This document shows positions 32,705-40,104 of a stretch of DNA of 64,000 bases, one piece after another; position 1 is the stretch's first letter; each line of letters starts with the position of its first letter. Where the stretch lies: positions 124,001-188,000 of the forward strand of contig NZ_FSRJ01000001.1 of assembly GCF_900142065.1 (NCBI RefSeq). The letters run 5' to 3'. The DNA comes from Agromyces cerinus subsp. cerinus. Its GTDB lineage: Bacteria; Actinomycetota; Actinomycetes; Actinomycetales; Microbacteriaceae. A program made the translations under genes and the position numbers. The notes beneath the pieces are model-generated. The model did no database searches. It was not told the DNA's origin and saw only the letters and a list, made by a program, of their open reading frames with translations.

Positions 32705-34215
32705 CGCGCCTCCTGTGCCGCGCGGTAGCGGGCGAGCCATTCGGCGTTCATGGGGAAGAGCCCATCGACGGATGCCCCGGACGCGACCTGCTCGGCGACG
32801 TAGGCGTCCTGCCGCTCCTGCTCGAGCGCCTCGGCGAGCACCTCTTCGACGAGCTGCGGCGGGATCACGATGACGCCGTCGCCGTCGCCCACGATGACGT
32901 CGCCGGGCTGCACCGCGGCGCCGCCGCAGGCGATCGTGACATCCACCTCCCAGGGCACGTGGCGGCGGCCGAGCACCGAGGGGTGCGCGCCCTGCGAGAA
33001 CACGGGGATCGCGAACCCGGCGACGGCGTCGAAGTCGCGGACGCCGCCGTCGGTGACGATGCCGGCGGCGCCGCGCACCTGGGCGCGGAGGGCCAGCACG
33101 TCGCCGACGGTGCCGGTGCCGCGCTCGCCGCGGGCCTCGACCACGAGCACTTCGCCGGGTGCCACGGTGTCGAAGGCGAGCTTCTGCGCGTTGAAGCCGC
33201 CCCCGTGGCTCTGGAAGAGGTCGGGGCGGAACGGGATGAACCGGAGCGTCTTCGCGCGGCCGACGATGCGGTCGCCAGGGTGGGTGGACGCGACACCCTC
33301 GATGAAGATGTCGTGGTAGCCGCGCTTGCGGAGTGCGACCGAGAGGGTCGCGACGGCGACGCGGCCGAAGTCGGCGCGCAGTTCGTCGGTGAGCTCGAAG
33401 GCGGGATCAGCGGGAGCCGCGGCATCCGCTGCGGCGGTCGAGGCGGGCGCCGATGCGCGGCCGGCGGCGACGGCCGCGGCGAGCTCCTCGTCGCTGCCCC
33501 AGGCCTCGACGCGCTGCAGGTCGTCGGTGGCGGGCTTGGTGCCGAAGTCGCCGAACTCGGCGGCACCCTGCGTGATGGTCGTGACGAGTCGGCCGGTCGT
33601 GGGTGCGCCGGGAGCGCCCGGGGCGTCGACCTCGACCTCGACGACATCGCCGGGCAGCACGACCGAGGACCCGGCGGGCGTGCCGGTGAGGATCACGTCG
33701 CCCGTCTCGAGGGTCATGAGCTGCGAGAGGTCGGCGACGAGGCGGCCGAAGGGGAAGAGCAGCGTGTCGGAGGTGTCCTCCTGCACGAGCTGCCCGTTCA
33801 CCCAGGTGCGCACGCGCCAGTCGCCTTCGCCGATGCCCTCGGCGGGGATCGCGGCCGGGCCGAGCGGCGTGAAGCCGTCGCCGCCCTTCGAGCGCACGTT
33901 GGAGCCCTTGTCGGCGGCGCGCAGGTCGTAGAGGCCGAAGTCGTCGGCCGCGGTGACGGATGCCACGTGCTTCCAGCCCTCGGCGGGGGAGACGCGCCGG
34001 GCCGGCTCGCCGATGATGATCGCGATCTCGCCCTCGAAGGCGAGCAACTCGGTGCCCGCGGGGCGTTCGAGCGTGGCCCCGGTGGGGGCGAGCGAGGATG
34101 CGGGTTTCAGGAAGTAGCTCGGCTGGGCGGGCGTGCGGCCGCGCTGCGCTGCACGCGAGGGATAGTTGAGGTGCACGGCGATGATCTTGCCGGGGGTGGG
34201 GATGCCGGAGGTCAT
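32701..34215 (-). CDS. Fused FAH-family decarboxylase/isomerase and RraA-like aldolase
   Basis: The product has 504 residues in two parts. Residues 1 to about 225 are a fumarylacetoacetate-hydrolase-fold domain with FEGEIAIIIG (metal-binding acids) and GDVILTGTPAGS; this matches HpaG-type decarboxylase/isomerases. An Ala-rich linker (about 240-270) leads to an RraA-like domain (about 275-495) with GIVTDGGVRDFD and GDGDGVIVIP, the fold of 4-hydroxy-4-methyl-2-oxoglutarate aldolase and oxaloacetate decarboxylases. The reading frame is intact across the junction. The first half fits the hpa pathway after isomerisation; the role of the second is not part of the classical pathway. Its stop overlaps the GntR start. 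Confidence 0.88.
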   Translation of the reverse strand: MTSGIPTPGKIIAVHLNYPSRAAQRGRTPAQPSYFLKPASSLAPTGATLERPAGTELLAFEGEIAIIIGEPARRVSPAEGWKHVASVTAADDFGLYDLRAADKGSNVRSKGGDGFTPLGPAAIPAEGIGEGDWRVRTWVNGQLVQEDTSDTLLFPFGRLVADLSQLMTLETGDVILTGTPAGSSVVLPGDVVEVEVDAPGAPGAPTTGRLVTTITQGAAEFGDFGTKPATDDLQRVEAWGSDEELAAAVAAGRASAPASTAAADAAAPADPAFELTDELRADFGRVAVATLSVALRKRGYHDIFIEGVASTHPGDRIVGRAKTLRFIPFRPDLFQSHGGGFNAQKLAFDTVAPGEVLVVEARGERGTGTVGDVLALRAQVRGAAGIVTDGGVRDFDAVAGFAIPVFSQGAHPSVLGRRHVPWEVDVTIACGGAAVQPGDVIVGDGDGVIVIPPQLVEEVLAEALEQERQDAYVAEQVASGASVDGLFPMNAEWLARYRAAQEAR

Positions 34216-34242
34216 TTGTCCTCGTCTCTAGATATCTGAAAT

Positions 34243-34252
34243 GATATACGAT
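34243..34252 (-). promoter_or_regulatory. Candidate GntR operator upstream of the FAH-RraA gene
   Basis: GATATACGAT (34243-34252) sits 27 bp upstream of the ATG at 34215, next to the palindrome GATATC (34231-34236). The same 10-mer recurs, inverted, upstream of hpaH (35988-35997). Assignment to the cluster's GntR regulator is inferred. Confidence 0.5.
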
Positions 34253-34254
34253 CC

Positions 34255-34291
34255 GACGGAAGGTGTCGAGCGGCGCTCGACACGCTCCGTC
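34255..34291 (-). terminator. Attenuator or terminator hairpin at the end of hpaI
   Basis: A 9-bp inner stem (GTGTCGAGC / GCTCGACAC, loop GGC) extends through a 2x2 internal loop to an outer 6-bp stem (GACGGA / TCCGTC). The outer arm overlaps the hpaI stop codon. There is no U-tract. It precedes a candidate operator and the FAH-RraA gene. Confidence 0.6.
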
Positions 34292-35114
34292 AGTAGCCGG
34301 CGCGGGGAACGGGCGGAGCGTCGGGGGTGGCGGACGCCGGTGCACCCGCCGGGATGAACCGATCGGCGAGCGCCTCCGAGGCGCGGGCGACGATCGCGAC
34401 ATCCGCACCGACGGAGACGAACGACGCACCTGCGGCGAGGTAGCGCTCCGCATCGGCGGGCACGAACGCGTTGACGCCGACGGGCTTGCCCGCCGCGATT
34501 CCCGCGCGGATCGACCGCAGCACGCCTTCGACGACATCGGGGTGCGACTGCTGGCCGATCAAACCCATCGAGGCCGCGAGGTCGGCGGGGCCGATGAACA
34601 GGGCGTCGACGCCGTCGACCGCGGCGATCTCCTCCACGACCGCGACGGCGGTCGCCGACTCGATCTGCACGGTGAGGCTGATCGTCGACGCGGCGTCGTG
34701 CAGGTACCGGTCGACCCGGTTCCAGCGCGACGATCGGGCGAGGGCGGCGCCGACGCCGCGCACTCCGTCGGCGGGGTAGCGCACCGCACGTGCGAGCTCG
34801 GCGGCCTGCGCGGCCGAGTCGACCATCGGCACGAGCAGGTTCTGCACGCCGAGGTCGAGGTACTGCTTGATCAGCACCGTGTCGCCGATCGGCGGGCGCA
34901 CGACGGGTGCGACCGGGTAGGCCGACACGGCGTAGAGCTGCGCGAGGATCGACTCGAGTCCGTTGGGGGAGTGCTCGGCGTCGATGAGCACCCAGTCGAG
35001 GCCGCTGCCCGCGGCGATCTCGGCCATGATCGGGCTGCCGGAGCACACCCACATGCCCACGAGCGGGCGGTCGGAGGCCGCGACGCGGGCCGTGAGGGTC
35101 TCGGGAAGGTTCAT
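34290..35114 (-). CDS. hpaI: HpcH/HpaI-family 4-hydroxy-2-oxoheptanedioate aldolase
   Basis: The product is 274 residues with an ATG at 35114 overlapping the hpaH stop (ATGA). Class II pyruvate-aldolase motifs are present: DWVLIDAEHSP with its acid and His, GVQNLLVPMVDSA, the metal ligand Glu in VQIESATA, and FIGPADLAASMG. It splits 4-hydroxy-2-oxoheptanedioate into pyruvate and succinic semialdehyde, the last step of the pathway. A Pro/Ala-rich C-terminal tail of about 20 residues extends past the usual end. Confidence 0.92.
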   Translation of the reverse strand: MNLPETLTARVAASDRPLVGMWVCSGSPIMAEIAAGSGLDWVLIDAEHSPNGLESILAQLYAVSAYPVAPVVRPPIGDTVLIKQYLDLGVQNLLVPMVDSAAQAAELARAVRYPADGVRGVGAALARSSRWNRVDRYLHDAASTISLTVQIESATAVAVVEEIAAVDGVDALFIGPADLAASMGLIGQQSHPDVVEGVLRSIRAGIAAGKPVGVNAFVPADAERYLAAGASFVSVGADVAIVARASEALADRFIPAGAPASATPDAPPVPRAGY

Positions 35115-35899
35115 TCGAATCGGCAAGTGACTGCTCCCAGCTGTCCGTAGTCGGCGTGCACGGTGTCGCCGCGCTCGACCCACATGGGTCGGGTGAACGA
35201 TCCGGCGAGGATGATCTCGCCCGCTTCGAGCGACTGCTCGTGCTGGGCGAGCTTGTTCGCGAGCCAGGCGACGCCCATGGCGGGATGGCCGAGCACCGCG
35301 GCGGCGACGCCCGATTCCTCGATCGTCTGGTTGCGGTAGAGCAGTGCCGAGATCCAGCGCAGGTCGACGTCGTCGACCTTCACCGGTCGGCCGCCGACGA
35401 CCATGGCTCCCATCGCGGCGTTGTCCGAGATGGTGTCGACGATCGTGCGTCCCTGCATCTCGATGTGCGAGTTCAGGATCTCGAGCGCCGGCACGACGTA
35501 GGCGGTGGCGTCGAGCACGTCGAAGATCGTGACATCCGGCCCCTGCAGGGGCTTGGCGAGCACGAAGGCGAGCTCGACCTCGATGCGCACGTTCGAGAAG
35601 CGGTCGAATTCGACGGATGCCCCGGACTCGACGACCATGTCGTCGAAGATGACGCCGTAGTCGGGCTCGGTGATGCCGGTGGCGACCTGCATGACCTTCG
35701 AGGTGAGGCCGATCTTGCGACCCACGAGACGGGCGCCGTCGGCCTGGCGTCGCTTCGCCCAGACGCTCTGCACGGCGTAGGCGTCGTCGACGGTCATTCC
35801 GGGGTTCCTGGCGGTGAGCAACGGCACGGTGCTTCGGTCGTGGTGCGCCGCGACGAGTTCGTCGGCGATCGCTTCGATCCGGGTCTGGTCCAGCAACAT
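35111..35899 (-). CDS. hpaH: 2-oxo-hepta-3-ene-1,7-dioate hydratase
   Basis: The product is 262 residues from an ATG at 35899 preceded by GTGGAG; a longer in-frame start at 35974 would begin inside the operator region and is unlikely. It belongs to the hydratase/decarboxylase branch of the FAH superfamily (MhpD/HpaH type): GRKIGLTS near the start, the metal-binding RIEVELAFVL, and GHPAMGVAWLANKL near the end. It adds water to the dienoate before HpaI cleavage. It is the first gene of the minus-strand hpa unit and is coupled to hpaI. Confidence 0.93.
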   Translation of the reverse strand: MLLDQTRIEAIADELVAAHHDRSTVPLLTARNPGMTVDDAYAVQSVWAKRRQADGARLVGRKIGLTSKVMQVATGITEPDYGVIFDDMVVESGASVEFDRFSNVRIEVELAFVLAKPLQGPDVTIFDVLDATAYVVPALEILNSHIEMQGRTIVDTISDNAAMGAMVVGGRPVKVDDVDLRWISALLYRNQTIEESGVAAAVLGHPAMGVAWLANKLAQHEQSLEAGEIILAGSFTRPMWVERGDTVHADYGQLGAVTCRFE

Positions 35900-35933
35900 G
35901 TGCTCCACTTCGTCGTCGAGGGTCCCGAGGTGA

Positions 35934-35999
35934 TCGTATACGACGGTCCGCGGCCGGCGGCGTCCCCGAGTCATATTCGTATTTCAAATCGTATATCAT
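35934..35999. promoter_or_regulatory. Divergent hpaH/MFS control region with repeated TCGTAT elements
   Basis: Three related sites fill this AT-rich patch: the perfect palindrome TCGTATACGA (35934-35943), ATTCGTAT (about 35974-35981) and ATCGTATATC (35988-35997, the reverse complement of GATATACGAT). It separates hpaH (start 35899) from the transporter gene (start 36073). The pattern suggests cooperative binding by the cluster's GntR protein; individual -10/-35 boxes are not clear. Confidence 0.55.
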
Positions 36000-36072
36000 G
36001 CTCGGATAGCTCGTCTCGGGCTCGACGACGAGCTGCCCCTGACCGCGGACACGACAGAGGAGTCGCCCCCGC

Positions 36073-37467
36073 ATGACCACGACATCCGCCCCCGCCCCCG
36101 CCCAAGCACCTGCGCAGAGTGACGCGAGGCGACGCGAACTCCGCCGCGTCGCATTCGCCACCGTGATCGGAACCACCATCGAGTGGTACGACTTCTTCCT
36201 GTACGCGAGCGCCGCCGGCCTCGTCTTCCAGGTGCTCTTCTTCGCCCCCGCCGGCCCCGAGTTCGCGACGATCCTGTCGTTCGCGACGATCGGCGTGAGC
36301 TTCCTGTTCCGGCCGCTCGGCGCGTTCCTCGCCGGTCACTTCGGCGACAAGATCGGCCGCAAGGCGATGCTCGTCGTGACGCTCGTGCTCATGGGCGCGG
36401 CCACGACGCTCATCGGCGTGCTGCCCACCTACGAGCAGGTCGGCATCCTCGCGCCCATCCTCCTCGTGCTCCTGCGCATCCTGCAGGGTCTCTCGACCGG
36501 CGGCGAGTGGGGCGGCGCCGTGCTCATGGCGGTCGAGCACGCGCCCGACGGCAAGCGCGGTCGCTACGGCGCCTTCCCGCAGATCGGCGTGCCGATCGGC
36601 CTCCTGCTCGCGTCTGGCGTGCTCGCCCTCATGACCGGGGTCATCTCGCCCGGCGACGCCTTCCTCGAGTGGGGCTGGCGCATCCCGTTCCTCTTGAGCT
36701 TCGTGCTCATCATCGTCGGCATGATCGTGCGCCGTTCAGTCGACGAGAGCCCCGTCTTCACCGAGATCGCCGCCCGCAAGGAGCAGACGAAGACCCCCAT
36801 CGCCCAGCTCTTCAAGCGGCACTGGCTGCTCGTGATCCTCGCGGCGCTGACCTTCGCGGGCAACAACGCCGCGGGCTACATGACGACCGGCGGCTACATC
36901 CAGAACTACGCCACCACGCCGATCGCCGACGGCGGCCTCGTCGGCATGGAGCGCACCCCCGTGCTGCTCGCGGTGGCGGGGTCCGCCGTCGTCTGGCTCA
37001 TCATCACGTGGATCGCCGGCTCGGTCTCCGACCGGATCGGCCGCCGCAACACGTACATCATCGGCTGGATCGCCTTCCTCTCCACGGTGTTCCTGCTGTT
37101 CCCGCTCGTGAACACCGGCAACGTCTGGCTGCTCTTCGCCGGCCTCGCGCTCTTCACGATCGGCAACGGCTTCACCTACGGGCAGCAGGCCGCGTACTTC
37201 ACCGAGCTCTTCCCGGCGTCGATCCGCTACTCGGGCGTCTCCATCACCTACGCCCTCGGCGCGATCCTCGGCGGCGCCTTCGCCCCGATGATCTCGGCGG
37301 CGCTCGTGCAGGCCACCGGCACCGCGACCTCCGTCGCGTTCTACATCGCGGGCATCATGGTCGTCGCGTTCATCGCGACCCTGCTGCTGAAGGACCGCAC
37401 CGGCATCCCGCTCGGCCCCGACCATGAGGCGGAGCAGTCGGCCAGCGCCATCTACGGCGTGAAGTAG
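36073..37467 (+). CDS. MFS transporter, metabolite:H+ symporter family
   Basis: The product has 464 residues and about twelve membrane segments. TIEWYDFFLYASAAGLVF is the hallmark first helix of the MHS family (ShiA/ProP/PcaK-related carriers), followed by the MFS loop motif GHFGDKIGRKAML. Substrates of this family are organic acids or osmolytes. Divergent transcription from hpaH through a shared operator region suggests uptake of the pathway's growth substrate, for example homoprotocatechuate or 4-hydroxyphenylacetate. The N-tail is Pro/Ala-rich and cytoplasmic. Confidence 0.88.
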   Translation: MTTTSAPAPAQAPAQSDARRRELRRVAFATVIGTTIEWYDFFLYASAAGLVFQVLFFAPAGPEFATILSFATIGVSFLFRPLGAFLAGHFGDKIGRKAMLVVTLVLMGAATTLIGVLPTYEQVGILAPILLVLLRILQGLSTGGEWGGAVLMAVEHAPDGKRGRYGAFPQIGVPIGLLLASGVLALMTGVISPGDAFLEWGWRIPFLLSFVLIIVGMIVRRSVDESPVFTEIAARKEQTKTPIAQLFKRHWLLVILAALTFAGNNAAGYMTTGGYIQNYATTPIADGGLVGMERTPVLLAVAGSAVVWLIITWIAGSVSDRIGRRNTYIIGWIAFLSTVFLLFPLVNTGNVWLLFAGLALFTIGNGFTYGQQAAYFTELFPASIRYSGVSITYALGAILGGAFAPMISAALVQATGTATSVAFYIAGIMVVAFIATLLLKDRTGIPLGPDHEAEQSASAIYGVK

Positions 37468-37480
37468 CAGTTCCGAGAAC

Positions 37481-37520
37481 ACGGATGCCCCGGCGGGAAC
37501 CTTTCCGCCGGGGCATCCGT
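37481..37520. terminator. Bidirectional terminator hairpin
   Basis: A perfect 16-bp stem (ACGGATGCCCCGGCGG / its complement at 37505-37520) with an 8-nt loop lies 13 nt after the transporter stop and 19 nt before the end of the convergent ThDP-enzyme gene. Each arm contains CGGATGCC. Confidence 0.8.
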
Positions 37521-37539
37521 CGTTCGCGGCGGCGAGCGG

Positions 37540-39207
37540 TCAGCGCGAGTTCACGCGCACGATCTCCTCCTGGTAGGGCGCGACGACGGCGCCCGAGATG
37601 CGGCAGTCGAGCAGTAGGAAGCGGCGTTCGTCGGTGGGAGTGGCCGTCCACTCCGCGAGCCGGTCGAGGTCGGAGAGGTCGCGCACGACCACGCCCTCGG
37701 CCCCGAACGCCGCGGCCGCGGCCGCGAAGTCGACCTCGGGGATCAGCATCGGGGCCTCGGCGAGGCCCTTCAGGCCGTAGAGGTTCACCTCGGCGCCGTA
37801 TGCGGCGTCGTTCCAGACGACCGCGATGCCGCGACCGCCTGCGGTGCGCACGGCCGTCTCGAGGTCGGCGATCGCCATGAGCCCGCCGCCGTCACCCGTC
37901 GTGAGCACGACGGTCGCCTCGGGCTTGGCCGCCGCGGCCCCTGCGACACTCGGGAAGCCCTGTCCGATCGACTGGAACGCCGTGCCGACCATCATCATGC
38001 GGTCGGGCGAGGCGACCGGCCAGTACATGTTCGCCCACCCGATGAAGTGTCCGCCGTCGGAGACGACGACCCGATCCTCGGGCAGCAGCTCGGCGATGCG
38101 GCGCGCGGTGCTGCGCGGGTCGAGTCGACCGTCGGCGGCGAGCTCCTCGCCCGGCACGTACGCCCGCAGGGTCGGTGCGTCGATCGAATCGCGCCAGCCG
38201 GAGGACTCCGCGCCGATCACCTCGAGCTCGTCGACGATCGCGCGAGCCACGAGTGTGGCGTCGCCGCGTACGAAGCCGCCCACGTTCGGGTGCGTCGCGG
38301 AGGCGGCGACATCGATCTGGAACACGCGGGTGCCCGGTGCGAACAGCTCGCCGAAGCGCATCGTGAACTGGTTGAGCGACGCGCCGAACACGACGGCCAC
38401 GTCAGCCTCTCGCACGAGCTCCATCGCGCCGTCGGCGCCGAACCCGCCCGAGACGCCGAGGTCGTAGCGGGCGTCGGGGAACACCCCTCGACCGAGCGCG
38501 GTCGAGGCGGTCACGGCTCCGGTGGCCGCGGCGAGTTCGCCGAGCACCTCGCCGGCTCCGGCGAGCCAGGCGCCGCGTCCGGCGAGCAGGAACGGCCGGC
38601 TCGCGCCAGAGAGTGCACGTGCGATCTCGGTGATCTGGCGGTGCGCGAACTCCCCGGTCGGCGCGAACGGCGCCGGAAGGCGCGGGTTCGTCGCCTCGTG
38701 CAGAGGGCCGGCTTCGACGGCGGCGACGTCGTAGGGGATCGCGAGCACGACCGGCATCCGGTACGCCAGCGCGTGCTCGATCGCGATGATCGTCGTCGCC
38801 TGCGCGTCGGTGCGGCCGACCGTGTAGGTGCGGGCGCCGACCGCCGAGGCGAGGGCGATCTGGTCGACGTCCCACGGGCGCCGGCCGGACGTCGGCTCAT
38901 CGCCGACCACGAGGACGAGGGGGACCCGGGCCTGCGCCGCTTCGGCGAGCGAGGTGAGGGTGTTGGTGAACCCGGCGCCGTACGTCGAGGTCGCCGCGGC
39001 GATGCGGTTCGAGGCGCGATAGTGCGCATCGGCGGCCACGACGCCCCCCGCCTCGTGGCGGACGGCGGTGAACGAGGCATCCGTGGCGCGTTCGATCGCG
39101 TCGAGGAAGTAGGCGTTGCCGTTCCCCATGACGCCGAAGACGTGGTCGATGTGGGCGGAGAGGGCGTGCGCGACGTGCGCGGAGACCGAAGACATGGCGG
39201 TGTCCAT
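37540..39207 (-). CDS. Thiamine-diphosphate-dependent enzyme (2-oxoacid decarboxylase/acetolactate-synthase-like)
   Basis: The product is 555 residues from the ATG at 39207; an ATG at 39195 is equally possible and no clear ribosome site decides. The three-domain ThDP fold is visible: an N-terminal PYR domain with the cofactor-activating Glu in AVRHEAGGV, a central domain, and a PP domain with GDGGG...NDAAYG (Mg-ThDP site). It resembles benzoylformate or arylpyruvate decarboxylases and acetolactate synthases. Substrate is unknown. Its proximity to the hpa genes would fit an arylpyruvate-to-arylacetaldehyde step, but it lies outside the operon and converges on the transporter. Confidence 0.8.
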   Translation of the reverse strand: MDTAMSSVSAHVAHALSAHIDHVFGVMGNGNAYFLDAIERATDASFTAVRHEAGGVVAADAHYRASNRIAAATSTYGAGFTNTLTSLAEAAQARVPLVLVVGDEPTSGRRPWDVDQIALASAVGARTYTVGRTDAQATTIIAIEHALAYRMPVVLAIPYDVAAVEAGPLHEATNPRLPAPFAPTGEFAHRQITEIARALSGASRPFLLAGRGAWLAGAGEVLGELAAATGAVTASTALGRGVFPDARYDLGVSGGFGADGAMELVREADVAVVFGASLNQFTMRFGELFAPGTRVFQIDVAASATHPNVGGFVRGDATLVARAIVDELEVIGAESSGWRDSIDAPTLRAYVPGEELAADGRLDPRSTARRIAELLPEDRVVVSDGGHFIGWANMYWPVASPDRMMMVGTAFQSIGQGFPSVAGAAAAKPEATVVLTTGDGGGLMAIADLETAVRTAGGRGIAVVWNDAAYGAEVNLYGLKGLAEAPMLIPEVDFAAAAAAFGAEGVVVRDLSDLDRLAEWTATPTDERRFLLLDCRISGAVVAPYQEEIVRVNSR

Positions 39208-39400
39208 TCGAGACGAAGACGGAGGCGGATTCCGTATGTGTCTCGCACGACGGCGGGGATCGCCCGCGATTCGGCTTCGTGCCCATTTTTCGAGCACCGG
39301 CGCAGCAGGGCGCCTGGACGATGAGCAGCCTAGCGCAACGGCGACGGGCCCAATGGCGGGGGCTCAGCGGCGGCGGGCGCCGCTGAGCCGTGACGGGAGC

Positions 39401-39565
39401 TCAGCGGCCGAAGAGCCGCGCGAAGAAGCCGGGCTCGGCCGGGTCGCTCTCGTGGCCGGCGCACCGGTCGCCACGCGGAACGCCGCGCATGACGGAGTCG
39501 ACGTGCTGGCCGCAGCCGGCCCAGGTGGTCTTGCCGCACTTCTTGCAGGTCATTGCTCGGCACAT
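39401..39565 (-). CDS. Small Cys-rich conserved protein
   Basis: The product has 54 residues, with GAGGAA seven bases before the ATG at 39565. The core CKKCGKTTWAGCGQHV, with two Cys pairs and one His, is strongly conserved in a family of tiny proteins in actinobacteria and eukaryotes; it looks like a one-metal zinc knuckle. The C-terminus ends in a Phe/Arg-rich FFARLFGR helix. Biochemical role unknown. It is transcribed away from the CsoR-like palindrome at 39656. Confidence 0.75.
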   Translation of the reverse strand: MCRAMTCKKCGKTTWAGCGQHVDSVMRGVPRGDRCAGHESDPAEPGFFARLFGR

Positions 39566-39655
39566 GGTCGGGTTCCTCGATTCGTCGGGCCGCGGGGGAG
39601 TCGCGGGTGCGGGGCGCGGCGGGGTGTGGGTGTCGGGTATCGGGTGTGTCGGGTG

Positions 39656-39672
39656 AATACCCCCGGGGTATT
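39656..39672. promoter_or_regulatory. CsoR/CstR-like palindromic operator
   Basis: AATACCCC-C-GGGGTATT is a perfect 8-1-8 palindrome. TACCCC/GGGGTA cores are the hallmark of DUF156 (CsoR, CstR, FrmR) repressor sites. It lies in the 242-bp gap between the small Cys-rich protein (minus) and the NIPSNAP-like gene (plus). The rest of that gap is GC-rich, with several TGTCGGGT words and no further feature. No CsoR-family gene is in the window. Confidence 0.6.
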
Positions 39673-39807
39673 GTTCCACGCGGCGGACTGTGAGGAAGCT
39701 GAAGATGCGAGGGTCACGGGTCCGGGCGGAGCCGCGCCGGTCGGAGTGTCCGGATCGAACGGTATTTCCGGCGTCGCCGGCGGCCGGCGACCCGGCAGAA
39801 TGGTCGG

Positions 39808-40104
39808 GTGAAGACCACCCAGCTGCGCCAGTACGTGATCGTCGACGGACTCTACGAGGAGTTCGTCGCGTGGTGGCGGGAGACCATGCCCGTGCTCCGA
39901 CCCGCGATGGGGTTCGCCATCGAGTTCGCCTACGGCTCATCCGAGACCAACGAGTTCACGTGGGCCGTGAGCGTGCCGGGCGACGCCGCCGAGTTCGAAC
40001 GGGTGGATGCCGCCTACAAGACCTCGCCCGAGCGCGCAGCGGTCTTCGAGGGGCTGCCCGACCGCGTCGCGACGATGCAGCTCTCGTTCATCGAGACGTA
40101 CTGA
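39808..40104 (+). CDS. NIPSNAP-like small protein
   Basis: The product has 98 residues with a GTG start. It begins TTQLRQYVIVDGLYEEFVAWW and ends ATMQLSFIETY; this RxYxv...G...eF..w pattern is typical of NIPSNAP-type dimeric alpha-beta barrels, which usually bind small hydrophobic or reactive molecules. There is no signal peptide or membrane segment. Its last 17 bases overlap, tail to tail, with the end of the VanZ/RDD gene. Function unknown. Confidence 0.65.
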   Translation: MKTTQLRQYVIVDGLYEEFVAWWRETMPVLRPAMGFAIEFAYGSSETNEFTWAVSVPGDAAEFERVDAAYKTSPERAAVFEGLPDRVATMQLSFIETY

